Numbered from the stretch's first letter, positions 26,701 to 34,573 are shown. The stretch: 64,000 nucleotides of DNA from Saxidomus purpurata (GCA_022818135.1 JAFMSR010000013.1:22404207-22468206), one strand, 5' to 3'. Notes: generated from the letters alone by a model not told the origin. Numbers and translations are program-made.

Positions 26701-27127
26701 TACAACCAAGTATCGAAACAGTATGTGTTACCTTTGAAGTGTTACATCTAAAAATAATTTGCTGAAAAAGTCATATTTTCGAAAGTGTAGTTTGAATGTT
26801 ATTTATATAAAACATGCAATAAAAAGGCTTTATGATCCAAAATCATTTTTATTTGATCTTAAAATACTTATATATTCACGCAGTCAAAATCAAGATTGCC
26901 GAAACGACAATGTTAACACTGGAGGAACCTAGCAAGGCTATATGATCCAAAATCATTTTCATTTCATCTTATGATATTCATAGATTCATGCAGTCAAGAA
27001 CAAGGTGGCCGAAACGACAATGTCAACTCTCCAAGGATCTAGCAGTACTCGTCCTTCTCAAATGTTTAGCACAAATGTTCCACCGTCAATGAAGGACAGG
27101 GACTCTGACATAGGCACTGCATTCTAG
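5585..27127 (+). CDS. GABA-B receptor-like class C GPCR, copy A (14 visible exons, 5' end outside window)
   Basis: Multi-exon gene whose joined exons encode about 634 residues in the window. The first roughly 125 residues, by comparison with copy B, lie upstream. The product should be a plasma-membrane receptor with an extracellular Venus-flytrap ligand domain (exons 3-9) and seven membrane segments (exons 10-15). Diagnostic motifs are SYGSSSP in the ligand domain, KTWRVYRIF at the end of TM3, FLAWETR in TM5 followed by ALNDS before TM6, and FIPK after TM7. The TM3/ECL2 cysteine pair of class C receptors is present (exon 12 'VFC', exon 14 'RVCES'). Joined exons: 5585-5755, 6906-7007, 12536-12601, 14146-14341, 16391-16537, 16844-17005, 22422-22505, 22927-23077, 23510-23624, 23979-24086, 24636-24758, 25418-25564, 26133-26321, 26984-27127. 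The reading frame is open across every junction. GABA-B family membership is very likely; the exact subunit class is uncertain because the ligand domain is GABBR1-like and the membrane domain GABBR2-like. Confidence 0.93.
5756..6905 (+). other. Copy A intron 3
   Basis: 1.15 kb. Apart from the MITE at 6433-6563, nothing is recognised in it. Confidence 0.7.
6433..6563. mobile_element. 131-bp MITE with long inverted repeats
   Basis: The left arm reads TTAAATGAGTGATTTGATAT and continues to CATTTGTC. The right arm complement reads TTAAATGAGTGATTTTATAT and continues to TATTTGTC. Arms are about 37 bp with four mismatches around a GC-rich loop. TTAA is present at both ends, though it is part of the palindrome. 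Confidence 0.7.
6906..7007 (+). CDS. Copy A exon 4: Venus-flytrap
   Basis: 34 codons, phase 0/0, acceptor 'aacag', donor 'gtaatt'. It starts VSDDFVQRV and contains SQEIFVNDP, corresponding to the family's FRQSFFSDP region. 24 of 34 residues match copy B exon 4. Confidence 0.9.
8570..8803 (-). mobile_element. tRNA-derived SINE
   Basis: On the minus strand it starts GGCACCACCTCCGTGG, then GAGTCGCTGACTTGAGATCA, a B box GGGTTCGCACCCTG, and the body CTACCGACCGTGTCTCTTGT. It ends with a CAACAACAAC tail. The same body and tail are in the copy at 37706-37921. Confidence 0.7.
9611..9758. mobile_element. Near-complete hairpin (foldback/MITE-like)
   Basis: The left arm from 9627 (GAGTTGCGGATAAGGAAATC) pairs with the right arm ending at 9741 (complement GAGTTGTGGATAAGGAAATC). 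Pairing continues through GGTTGAGATA and GTCCAAAAA to a loop of about 15 nt, and outward to AATCTA/TAGATT at 9611 and 9758. Arms are about 70 bp. Confidence 0.7.
10010..10052. repeat. Short direct repeat plus palindrome
   Basis: 'gcgatgtgagataa' occurs twice in a row and is followed by its inverse 'ttatctcacat', forming a small hairpin. Confidence 0.6.
10720..11060 (+). repeat. Dispersed repeat, family member 1
   Basis: Shares with 36960-37270, in the same order and strand, blocks such as 'gcgctatg', 'agacagaccagatca' / 'agatagaccacatca', 'acatgttacaaa', 'atagctta' and 'acggaagataatc'. It ends in short 'acggaaa' iterations. Class unknown. Confidence 0.5.
11890..12230. repeat. Bivalve-type interspersed repeat (aaggtcatg / atgaaacttg type)
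   Basis: Recurrent phrases 'ctcatgaaacttggggtcaa', 'aaacatggatcaaatgttca' and 'tcaaaggtcatg' are typical of non-coding repeats common in bivalve genomes. No reading frame is kept. Confidence 0.45.
12265..12550 (+). repeat. Degenerate tandem repeat carrying copies of the exon 5 acceptor
   Basis: A unit of about 48-50 bp with the pattern AGGATC, TATCATATT, AACTG, TTTTATTCAGAGACATGATG recurs at about 12265, 12357, 12409 and 12504. A shortened copy lies near 12480. The last unit contains the real acceptor and the first codons of exon 5 (ttcag|AGACATGATGCC). Confidence 0.75.
12536..12601 (+). CDS. Copy A exon 5: Venus-flytrap, pocket tyrosine
   Basis: 22 codons, phase 0/0, acceptor 'ttcag', donor 'gtaagt'. 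It encodes RHDARIIMASLYEDKARAV and ends LCA; the Tyr aligns with the ligand-contacting Tyr250 of GABBR1b. Its acceptor and first codons sit in a degenerate tandem repeat (see 12265-12550). Confidence 0.9.
12602..14145 (+). other. Copy A intron 5
   Basis: 1.5 kb with no gene or identifiable element. A small hairpin 'ttcaaaagcg ... cgcttttgaa' lies at about 12838-12868. Confidence 0.6.
14146..14341 (+). CDS. Copy A exon 6: Venus-flytrap, VWVFAGW segment
   Basis: 196 nt, starts phase 0 and leaves one base. It encodes AYKLGLYGPKIVWVFAGWF; the Trp of AGW lies exactly 28 residues after the exon 5 Tyr, the same spacing as Tyr250-Trp278 of GABBR1b. It then encodes the DCTVEEMTEAAEG motif and a potential N-glycosylation site (NVT) at the end. 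Confidence 0.92.
14735..16063. mobile_element. 1.33-kb non-autonomous DNA transposon
   Basis: Terminal inverted repeats of about 48 bp: the left reads CACAGTGTACGAAATCAGAC, then TGTATCCAACCGGAAGTCGC. The right complement reads CACAGTGTACGAACTCGGAC, then the same TGTATCCAACCGGAAGTCGC and CCGAATA. Only four mismatches are seen. No transposase motif is visible between the ends. An obvious target duplication is not seen. It occupies most of copy A intron 6 (14342-16390). Confidence 0.75.
15480..15700. repeat. Bivalve-type 'tgacctttgacct' repeat inside the TIR element
   Basis: Contains 'tccttgacctgtgcgcgaaa' and 'tgtgaccttgacctttgacc' with no kept frame. It appears nested in, or part of, the 14735-16063 element. 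Confidence 0.45.
16391..16537 (+). CDS. Copy A exon 7: Venus-flytrap, YDHIW segment
   Basis: 147 nt with one base borrowed on each side. It contains CYDHIWIAALCLQ, the counterpart of AYDAIWALALAL in GABBR1. Five residues before the Tyr, where GABBR1 carries the GABA-binding Glu, this protein has Ala. Acceptor 'ttgcag', donor 'gtacta'. Confidence 0.9.
16844..17005 (+). CDS. Copy A exon 8: Venus-flytrap
   Basis: 162 nt, split codons on both sides. It encodes TLDMFTYQDSDINDIIFDCM and then FTGVSGKTIFTTGADPDRV, matching the family region 'F.GVSGHVVFDASGSR'. Ends in IERIQG. Acceptor 'ttttcag', donor 'gttagc'. Confidence 0.92.
17697..18990 (+). repeat. Long interspersed repeat with about 100-bp internal periodicity
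   Basis: Starts near 'aggctcacctgac' and contains repeated units of the form 'tgacctactgacttaatttc ... gtttttgaagc ... atcaatg(c)aatttg' spaced roughly 100 bp apart between about 18220 and 18900. Non-coding and degenerate. This phrase family is widespread in bivalves as far as I recall. Confidence 0.6.
20340..20860 (+). repeat. Bivalve-type 'gtgacctagtttctat' repeat
   Basis: Contains 'tgtgacctagtttctatata', 'aacttgacctagaaatgatt', 'aacattttgaccaatttaca' and ends near 'atcaggtgagctaa'. Non-coding. Confidence 0.6.
22422..22505 (+). CDS. Copy A exon 9: end of Venus-flytrap
   Basis: 84 nt, six shorter than copy B exon 9. It encodes GGERRHVAMYRQDNIPNYF and continues QWKDTLVWK. Acceptor 'ttttag', donor 'gtacgt'. 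The 5.4 kb intron before it is the second longest in the part of copy A seen here. Confidence 0.85.
22927..23077 (+). CDS. Copy A exon 10: linker and TM1
   Basis: 151 nt. It encodes GHIPRDSTYITKSQVEIP, a short linker, then TM1 (SLFVVMTSLAGLGICLALTF) and the FNIVYRKN motif at its cytoplasmic end, close to 'FFNIKNRNQ' of GABBR2. GABBR-type receptors lack the cysteine-rich domain of other class C receptors, and none is encoded here. Confidence 0.93.
23510..23624 (+). CDS. Copy A exon 11: TM2
   Basis: 115 nt. It encodes LVKLSSPNINNILLLGCVL, matching the family motif 'IKMSSPYMNN', then TM2 and the short extracellular loop FFKTTDTD. Acceptor 'atacag', donor 'gtaagt'; ends phase 0. Confidence 0.93.
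23802..23940 (+). repeat. Minisatellite with repeated pyrimidine-AG sites before exon 12
   Basis: Four units of about 32-37 bp, each with 'ttcta/ttctatttcag' followed by 'ttata.ataataggataa', end 38 bp before exon 12 starts. Each unit looks like a 3' splice site. Confidence 0.75.
23979..24086 (+). CDS. Copy A exon 12: TM3 and intracellular loop 2
   Basis: 36 codons, phase 0/0. It begins ARVFC with the conserved TM3 cysteine, then GFTVTFGALFSKTWRVYRIF and INKKLQKR. The FSKTWRVYRIF stretch resembles GABBR2 (FAKTWRVHAIF) more than GABBR1 (FTKIWWVHTVF). Donor 'gtaata'. A small repeat with several pyrimidine-AG sites lies just upstream (23802-23940). Confidence 0.93.
24087..24635 (+). other. Copy A intron 12
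   Basis: 549 bp. The open stretch at 24232-24480 has no similarity I can recognise and carries no conserved motif. Confidence 0.6.
24636..24758 (+). CDS. Copy A exon 13: TM4 (GC donor)
   Basis: 41 codons, phase 0/0. It encodes TIKDYQLFVIIGALVAVQLL and continues to LWEAIAPH, the counterpart of the family's 'CWQAVDPL'. The 3' boundary is CAG followed by gcaagt, a GC donor instead of GT; the paralogue uses the same GC donor. Confidence 0.92.
24759..25417 (+). other. Copy A intron 13 (GC-AG), with tRNA-like fragment
   Basis: 659 bp starting gcaagt. Around 25145-25215 'gataagcttagtcggtagat' resembles a tRNA A box and 'cggagtcgagaac' a weak B box, suggesting a SINE head. Confidence 0.5.
25418..25564 (+). 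CDS. Copy A exon 14: extracellular loop 2 and TM5
   Basis: 49 codons, phase 0/0. It begins IYMMGNDAEIHPYVRVCES, whose Cys pairs with the TM3 Cys in this class, then TM5 ending GVFLAWETRQ. Acceptor 'attgaag', donor 'gttggt'. Confidence 0.92.
25565..26132 (+). other. Copy A intron 14
   Basis: 568 bp; no feature is recognised. Confidence 0.6.
26133..26321 (+). CDS. Copy A exon 15: TM6 and TM7
   Basis: 63 codons, phase 0/0. It begins VKIEALNDSQQIGICIYNVV (TM6), then a short loop KEHEILMYG and TM7 ending AVIFIPK. ALNDSxxIG matches GABBR2 (ALNDSKYIG) rather than GABBR1 (KINDHRAVG). Acceptor 'ttgcag', donor 'gtagaa'. Confidence 0.93.
26322..26983 (+). other. Copy A intron 15
   Basis: 662 bp containing the upstream duplicate of the exon 16 start (26824-26933). 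The open stretch 26433-26645 shows no family motif. Confidence 0.6.
26874..26946 (+). pseudogene. Tandem duplicate of copy A terminal exon start
   Basis: The segment 26824-26933 is a diverged direct copy of 26934-27043 (period 110 bp). The upstream copy still reads IHAVKIKIAETTMLTLEEPS in the frame of exon 16 and then stops soon after (TGA at about 26944). At the place where exon 16 has its 'catag' acceptor the upstream copy reads 'tatat', so that splice site is missing. A 'cgcag' at 26877-26881 could act as an acceptor but would give only about ten residues before a stop. Confidence 0.65.
26984..27127 (+). CDS. Copy A exon 16: short cytoplasmic tail and stop
   Basis: 48 codons including TAG, read from acceptor 'attcatag' in phase 0. 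It encodes IHAVKNKVAETTMSTLQGSS and continues through a Ser/Thr/Pro-rich stretch to DSDIGTAF. No heptad pattern or di-leucine/RSRR-type retention signal is seen. An alternative acceptor nine bases downstream (26992, 'atgcag') keeps the same frame as read from a phase-0 junction only if out of register, giving an unrelated tail ending about 27092; the first is preferred. The first half of the exon is duplicated 110 bp upstream. Confidence 0.7.
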   Translation: MHAVKNKVAETTMSTLQGSSSTRPSQMFSTNVPPSMKDRDSDIGTAF

Positions 27128-27218
27128 AACAAGCTACTCAGATGTACATAGCCCTGATATGTAGTTATAAATGTTCTGTTGTTTTACAACTCTGTGAACG
27201 GTTATGACATAAACGATT

Positions 27219-27224
27219 AATAAA
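27219..27224 (+). terminator. Polyadenylation signal of copy A
   Basis: A canonical AATAAA lies 92 bp after the stop codon of copy A. It is the nearest such hexamer downstream of the stop, which implies a 3' UTR of about 110-120 nt. The MITE at 27255 starts just beyond. Confidence 0.65.
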
Positions 27225-27254
27225 GAAAGAGATGTTAAAAACCAAAAGAAAGTA

Positions 27255-27436
27255 CAGTCAAACCTGTGTTTAGCGACCACACATGGGAAGCTGAAAATAC
27301 CGTCTCTTATTGAGACAGGTTGTCTATTTACTCAGGGAAAATTGCTATCATCTTAAATTACAAGGGAGGAATGTAAAGTGGTTACATGTGCCAGGTTGTT
27401 ACTTAACTTAGGCTGTCACAAGGGCAGGATTGACTG
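27255..27436. mobile_element. 182-bp MITE with TA target duplications
   Basis: The left end reads CAGTCAAACCTGTGTTTAGC and the right complement reads CAGTCAATCCTGCCCTTGTG. TA flanks both ends (27253-27254 and 27437-27438). The end sequence resembles pogo/Tigger-type elements (from memory). It begins 31 bp after the copy A polyadenylation signal. Confidence 0.6.
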
Positions 27437-28439
27437 TATACATGTAGCACTGATATAGTTGATATTTGCGAAAAACGAAACTATTTGCCCCAAAAAAAAA
27501 AAAAAAAAACGCGTTTTTCTACTGTATGATTTGCAAATTATTTTTTTTCATGTGTTATGCTTTTCATGTTTCGTTTATCTGTTGTATTATAAGTCCAGTT
27601 GTACTGGCAAATCGACAAGTCAACAGTGTAACAGTAAAGACTAAACAGTATATCTGTAAAATAAATGAAAACACCTGGTCTGGCCTTCATACGAGTATCT
27701 GATAAATTGGAAAACAGAAAGTGCACTGTATGTTCCTCAAATATATAGGAGGAGGTCAAATAATATACAATGGGCATAAACATAAAAAGAGAAGGCGAGG
27801 AAGAAAACAGAATGAAAAAGAAGGCAATGGATAATGAAGAAAAGAAAGAAAAAATCCCAAGGAGCATCCAAAGTCGTTGGCAAGGGGTGTAAATCCAAAC
27901 TCTTATGGTGTTGCTTTACAACGGTCTCGTCTTTACACAGTGTTCCATTTTGTTCCTACCTACTGTTTTTGAAGACAATGAGATTTGAAAAGAATTTACT
28001 ATAAAAAAACCTACATAGAGAATTGAAAAAACCGTACACGATTAAACTTCAAAAACTGTGCTATTTATTGTTATAATTAAAATACAAATTCATTAATTAC
28101 AGTTGGCCTTGAAATTAATAGTTGCATTAGCCTCAAGCAATGTTCATCTTTTTTTACATTTGATCAAAGCTCTAAAGTATTAACTACATATGCTTCTGAA
28201 TGATGTATGGCTTCAAAGATTTACTACTAATTAATTTGCTTTTAGTGCGATCATTTGCAAGAGGGTTCAGATTCGATATAATGTCCTATGGGTCATAATT
28301 ATGATTAAATACAGGATAAATTTAAGTCTGGATTCAGCACATGACATATTTGGCTAGTAATGACATTCTAATGAATGTTTTGTGGTGTTGGGTCTTAATC
28401 TAATGGAAGATTGGTACGTCGAACAAATGTTGAGCTTTC

Positions 28440-29180
28440 TGTTGTAATACAGTTTACAACCCCGATCTTATAAGCACACTGTGAGGGGTCTGTGTCTGGC
28501 GTCCCTCGTACGACGCCAGTCGCTAACAGTGAGGTTGTACAAGCAAAAGAAATATAACGGTGTTAATGTAATCATCATGAAACTTAGTCTTGATAAAATC
28601 TAGGTTTGAATTGAAACTAAGTAAGGTGGGGTCAATAACTAGATCTCAAGGACAGATATTAGAACAACACCACCCACGCAATAAACACTGGATCTTCTAT
28701 CCAGACATGAATAGTGGTCGGAAAGTTTGTTTTGATATATTCTAGGAGAGTTTGAAACTGGATAAAAACTAAGGTCACAAGGTCAGATCATAGAAAAACC
28801 TGATGGACACAATAGAGACTGTTTTTGTATCAAATATAAATGAACGTTTGTCCTTATATCTCTATGTGGGATTGGACCTTAGTTACATGAACATCTAGGT
28901 TGAGTTTGAAACTGCACCATACGGTGTCAAAAACTAGAGCACAAGGTCAAATTATAGAATAACCTTGGTAATGACACATAGACTGCATTCCCAATCATTA
29001 TAAAACTTTACAAGAATGTTTGTCTAAATGAACTCTAAGTAAAAATTGAAACTGGATTAATTTATTTGTCAGGTCTACAGGTCAGATTATAAGAAGACTT
29101 GATTTAGAACATATTTGGGGTTTGTGTGCATTTTTTCAATCGGCTGTCCTTGGATGACCTGTGACCTACTATTTTGTGTT
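28440..29180. repeat. Bivalve-type 'acaaggtcagat(t)atag' repeat
   Basis: Units such as 'ggtcacaaggtcagatcata' and 'gagcacaaggtcaaattata' recur with 'gtttgaaactg' between them. It starts near a small hairpin 'tggcgtccctcgtacgacgcca' and is non-coding. Confidence 0.55.
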
Positions 29181-30330
29181 TTGGGGAATGGTTATCAAGT
29201 GAGCGATAAAGTGTCATAACGGTACTCCCTTTTTCAATATTGCAGTTTCTAACCAATGCCTGAAACAATTGTTTCGAATTACTACTGAATAGTGTGAGTG
29301 ATTTGATTCGTGCCTATTATATATAAATATATATGAATTAAGAAATGCATGACAATTCTAATATTACATGAAAATCATACGGTGAAGTGAAATAAATACC
29401 TTTCATAACTGAATATGAGGCAAACAGAATCAGCAACCTGCCACGCTTGTCAAAAGAAAGTTTTCTGTTACTAATTTTTTAATGCTTTTAAATTTTGATT
29501 TCTTTCTAGAAAAATTATTAATGTCTGTAACAAATAAAAAAGAGGGGACTTACGTATATCCTATTTCTGACAAAAGAATATAAAACGTTGACTTTTGAAT
29601 TTAAAAGGTTAAACAATTCGTTTATTTATATCTACTTATGTACATTTGAATATCATAAACCACTTCAAAACTGACAAGATTCTCTTCGGATGGTATCCTT
29701 TGCGGTAAGCTCCATTTCACAACACACGATTCCATGCTCTCAATATGTGTAAACTCGATGAATAATGGACATGTTATATTAACTATTTTTCAGTGCAATA
29801 ATATCAGCTTCTGTGCCAAATATCCGATTCAGAATTATATAGGTTACATGTATGTTTGATATAACGAATATAAGCGCATATTAACATATCAACAGCATGT
29901 TCCAGTTAAAAATTTTTTCACGAAGTTATTGCTCTTGGATTACTACTTCATATACCCTCGTGTTCGTGCTATTTCTCGGTAAGAAACATGCTTATATTCA
30001 TTAAAAAAAATTCACGGTGTTTGAGTGGAGTGACAAATAGATATTGTGCCGCAAAAATTCGCGTTTCTGGTACCATTTTCTTAAATGTATTTGTAAATGA
30101 CCGAATTTCATTCAAATTAGCGCAAATTACGCGTCTTTTTGAGCTATAACCCCAACGCATTTTGTTCCTACGAATCATTTCATGATATTCTAGAACAACA
30201 GTTTTTTTCTCAGCTGAAGATCTTGTTTACGAATATTCTACATTATCATAAAACGAACTTTTGGATTAGCATATATCGGAAAATAAATAACTCAGAAGGA
30301 CGTAGTGAAGTAAATTAATATAACATTTAA

Positions 30331-30486
30331 AGGTCCTAAAGCGAAAATTAGTGCGTTTTTCTATGGCAAGTCATTCCTTATGCAAGACACTAAATAATGA
30401 AGATTTACAGAAAGTGTTTGGAACACGAAGAAAAGTGTGTATTATGTGAAATCTCAGTGATTCGACATGGCTTTCTTTTTGGACCT
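30331..30486. mobile_element. 156-bp MITE, related to 610-953
   Basis: The left end is TTAA followed by AGGTCCTAAAGCGAAAATTA and the right end is GGACCT followed by TTAC. The core 'ttatgcaagacactaaataa' and 'agaaagtgtttggaacac' matches the reverse complement of 775-930. Confidence 0.65.
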
Positions 30487-30586
30487 TTACAGAAATGCTA
30501 CCTGAAGCGATAAAGGTTTTCGCAATGCGCAGTATCGAAGAGTTTCTAAGGAACCTTATTTTTGGGAAGCTTTTCTAATAAGTGGA

Positions 30587-30749
30587 GATGCTCATTATGC
30601 AATACTTGTTTCTATGCTCATATTGCAATACTTGTTTCTATGCTCATATTGCAATACTTGTTTCTATGCTCATATTGCAATACTTGTTTCGATGCTCATA
30701 TTGCAATACTTGTTTCGATGCTCATATTGCAATTATATTTGTTTCGATG
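30587..30749 (+). repeat. 26-bp minisatellite
   Basis: About six units of 'tgctcatattgcaatacttg' followed by 'tttcta' or 'tttcga'. A clean T-to-G switch separates the first units from the last. Because 26 is not divisible by 3, the short frames across it repeat the same peptide in shifted frames; they are not genes. Confidence 0.9.
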
Positions 30750-31697
30750 ATTTCACATTGAATTATGGCCCTTTTTATCACACGTTCATAATATTGTATA
30801 CAGTAATTTCTAACATTCTTGTCTTAGCATTAATTTTATGTCATTGAAGCTTCATAGATTGCTTCACTTTCTTGAGGAGATGCGCATATAATCAGCATGT
30901 TCCAAATCGTTGATTTTTCACGGAGTTAATGCCCTTTAATTACTTTTTTAAAATGGAATATTATGGAAATTGAGTCTTTTTGGACGTTTTTATAGACTTT
31001 ATGATTGTAGTGATTGAAAATTACGTTAAACAAATCAGAAAAAGATAGCGGATAACTTCTTGTGCCACGTTGACACTCGTGTCAGCCTGTTCATTTTCTG
31101 AACCTGTAGAGGTTTAGGTCTCTGCCCTGGTTTTTCCAGGAAGCGGACTCGAAAGTGACTCGAATAAGCTCAAAGCTTTCTTAAATTAGTATAAACTAAC
31201 CGCCAATATTACATTAAAGATAAGGTTTACAGTTTGGCCATTAACGATATTAAATGAACGGTATATTTTATTTAATTGGTTTAATTTGAATGAGCAGTTG
31301 ACTTAACTCGTTTACTAAAACATATACTATACGGCTAAGGTACATGAGGTGACCGAATCTAGGCTACGTTTGTTAGAGTATAAAAGTGTTGGATTAGAGG
31401 CCAAACAGTTTAGTGGGATCCAAGAGTCAACCAAGTAGGAAAAATGTTTTGACCTGGTCTAGCACATTATCAAAAATTATTTGGGGCTCAAGCTACCACT
31501 ATGTTAAACATCAAGAAAGATCAAGCAAGGCGCCTTAAACTCAGGCACGTAATGATATATTTTCGTGACTTTTCAAGATATAGCATCAAGGAAAATATAA
31601 AATCACTGAAAGGGACCGACATGAATTTTGTGAAGCCAGGGAAGAATTATGACCGGAGGAGAATGAGGCGCGAAAAGATACGGTCCGGAAAATACCC

Positions 31698-32470
31698 AGC
31701 ATCTCTTTAAATTAATGTTGATATCATTCGTAATCTTGTTCCCTGTTCGGCACGTTGATTTCCGCGGATCAAGCAACTCAAACATAGAGGATCGAGTCTG
31801 TGAAAAAAAAAAAAAACCATAAAAAAACCCCCCCCCCCCCCCCAAAAGATTCCCAAACGTCAGCTCTTTAAATTAATGTTGCCGACTGCACAGACGTGCA
31901 TATAACGTCGAATCCTTTCCCAAAAAAAAAAATACCGACAAACCTTCGGGTTTGGACAACTATTGTCGCCCAAAACACCTGCCGTGTTGCTCCGCGCTTT
32001 ACTGGGTTGAAGTACACGACCCTATCCGCGCTCAATGGACCAAGCACAACTCATGCATTTGAAGGCTCGACAACTTGTCCGTAAATGTAAAAATACACGG
32101 TCGCAATCAAACATAGAGGATCGAGTCTGTGAAAAAATAAAGCTAGCCATGAAAATACCCTTCGCCCTCACTGAAAGGCATTCACAAGACGTACCAGATT
32201 CTAAAATATCTGATGCCGACTGCACAGACGTGCATGTAACGTCGAATCCTTTGCTCATAACAAAAATGCCGACAAACCTTCGGGTTTGGAACAACCATTG
32301 TGCGCCCAAAACAACCTGCCGTCGTAGATGCTCCGTCCGCTTTACATGGGTACATTCTAGAAGTACACGACCCTATCCAGCGCTCTAATGGACAGCGACT
32401 AACGATCGTGCATTTGAAGACTGCGACAACTTGGCCCTAAAATATGTAAAATATACACGTTTTTTTTGTT
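31698..32470. repeat. Composite tandem repeat, unit about 330 bp
   Basis: 'aaacatagaggatcgagtct' occurs at about 31780 and 32109, and 'gccgactgcacagacgtgca' at 31881 and 32215. 'ctctttaaattaatgttg' occurs at 31703 and 31864. The two long units differ mainly by single-base insertions and deletions and are flanked by A, C and T homopolymers (31803-31852, 32460-32480). The open frames across it are not kept between copies. Confidence 0.75.
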
Positions 32471-34143
32471 TTTTTTATTCACGGTTTGTTTTCTAGTCAG
32501 TGAGAAATACATTGTTTATGAATATAAAGCTTGTTGTATTGTCTTGCTTTAAAACTTACGTAACTTTTATTTTTCATGGTAACAACAGCTGTAACGGTGT
32601 CTCAGTACTCATTTATACTTTCTGTTATGCTCCTTTTTGTTTTTTACTCTCATCTGCGTTATTTCTCATTAACCATAGGCTGGAATTCAGTAGAATTTAC
32701 ATTTTTATTTAGAGATTTCCTAATAAGATGAGATGATTATATCTCAAGCATGTCCAGGTGCCATGATTTTGCACTGAATTATGGCTATTTTTTATCATGT
32801 ATACATATGGTACATAAGCCCGTGTCTGTCCGAGTTTACCTGACTTGAAATCAATAAAATCTAATAGAGCAGTTTACCATCAGGAATAGATAGGTATACT
32901 GTCTTCATAAAAAAGTTCAATGATTTGTCATAGTGTTATGACCATTTGGTTACTATTTCATATACCATACATTCAACTGATTTCCATTTATCATCTTCAT
33001 TTGTAGTCTGGGGTGCGCATATAAGACCTTCCCAATATGTACTTGCTCTCCTTGAAGGTCTATAGCTTGTCCGACATGGCCATTATTAATAAGACATTGT
33101 GCATGCTTTTAAATGGTGGTAATTGGTTAGCGACGTCGTAAGCTGTTAAAGTTACTTGCTCGCTGTAAAAGTTAAAAGGTAATTCTACTTTAATGTATTA
33201 TGAGCAAAAATGCATGAAAAATAAAAATTAATAAGCGTAATCGAATAATTGCAAATCTGGAAAAAAGCAGCAAAACCGAATCCATTTAAGACTCGAATTG
33301 GAACTAATAAAACAAGTCCAGTTGACTCAAGTACAAGAATAAACCACTATTATTTAACAGTTAATTCATTAAATATTTTGTCTGATTTCAACCAATGCCT
33401 TTTGCAAAATTGACAGATAGCGAAATAGTAAAATGCCTGCTTCAAATGCGTACTTGTATCGCAGGATTTCCATCACTAACTACATTATTAAATATGTATA
33501 ACCCTTTTTATTCATCTTCATGTTATACACCTTCGTATTGGAAAACATACCATTATTATAGCAAAAACATGCAATGACCATTTTCCCAGTCAATTTGTAA
33601 CATGAACGAATAGCCTGACGTCTGGGTTTTTTAAAATGGTGTTCTTGTATAATTATAGATCCGAAGGAGAAATTTCGTAATTTGCATTGGTCTGTGGACA
33701 ACTTTGTGCATACATTACTCTCAGTATTGTTTTTGTTATTAGGGAAATAAAGTTATAAACATTTTCACAACTATTTGTTATACCCTGCGCTATTAAACGT
33801 GCTGTTCTTTGGCAATCCTAAATATCAGTACTTGTCTGATATGCCAAACGACTAATGACAAACGCATTAGGGTTTGCATGGATTATGCGCTTGAATTGGT
33901 GTATATACTGATACTGTGTTCTATTTATTATATGTCTTTCTTTCGTAACCGTATTTAAATTCTCCATGAAAGTAATGTTGCCAGAAAATGTTGTTTTTTT
34001 TCAAGATCATTGTAAATTACTTCTTCTTTTTATTCTATTAAGAAACAAACTTTAGGAATGTTTTTATATAAATAAATGTCAATGGCGCCAGTAAGATATC
34101 TTTTTCAGTAACATAAATGCTAAGACAAACTGGCATTTCCACT

Positions 34144-34573
34144 GGCCCCAATTTCACGAAATACTTAAGTAATTACTCTGTAACATGCTCAACTTATTTC
34201 AACACTTATATCAGATTACATGTTTAATCATTTAAAGAATTCAAGTTTGTCCGAATCGTATTTACCCATTTATTACAATTATAAACACTTGTTAGTATTT
34301 GTGGAGGAAATTTTGTTTTTAGCAAGTAAGTTACACTAAGTAAATTCTTAAGATTCTTAAAATTCTTAACTTGTACTCAAATGATTTTCTCGCTCAATAT
34401 GACTTGCAATTAGTAATTTATATTTTTTGTTCTTTTAACATGTTAATTTCATTAAAAAATAGACCATCAATAAAAATGACAACAATAAATATTCTTATTT
34501 TTAGAGACAATTATACTTTACAATAACGTGCTCAGCTGATCAATTACTTAAGCATTTTCGTGAAATTGGGGCC
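34144..34573. mobile_element. 430-bp TIR element
   Basis: The left end reads GGCCCCAATTTCACGAAATA then CTTAAGTAATTACT. The right complement reads GGCCCCAATTTCACGAAAAT then GCTTAAGTAATTGA. There is no coding frame. Similar 'ggccccaatttcacgaaa' ends are common in molluscs as far as I recall. Confidence 0.7.

Noticed and set aside
27459..27867. Open frames on both strands around a poly-A tract
   Set aside because: The sequence is A-rich and purine-rich; the peptides are Lys or Phe/Ser runs expected from composition.
30562..30847. Repetitive cysteine-containing peptides (AHIAILVSMLILQ repeats)
   Set aside because: Direct translation of the 26-bp minisatellite in rotating frames; there is no start context or flanking coding sequence.
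32035..32388. 117-codon open frame on the + strand, and a 95-codon frame opposite
   Set aside because: Both run through the 330-bp tandem repeat and are not kept between its copies because of one-base gaps.
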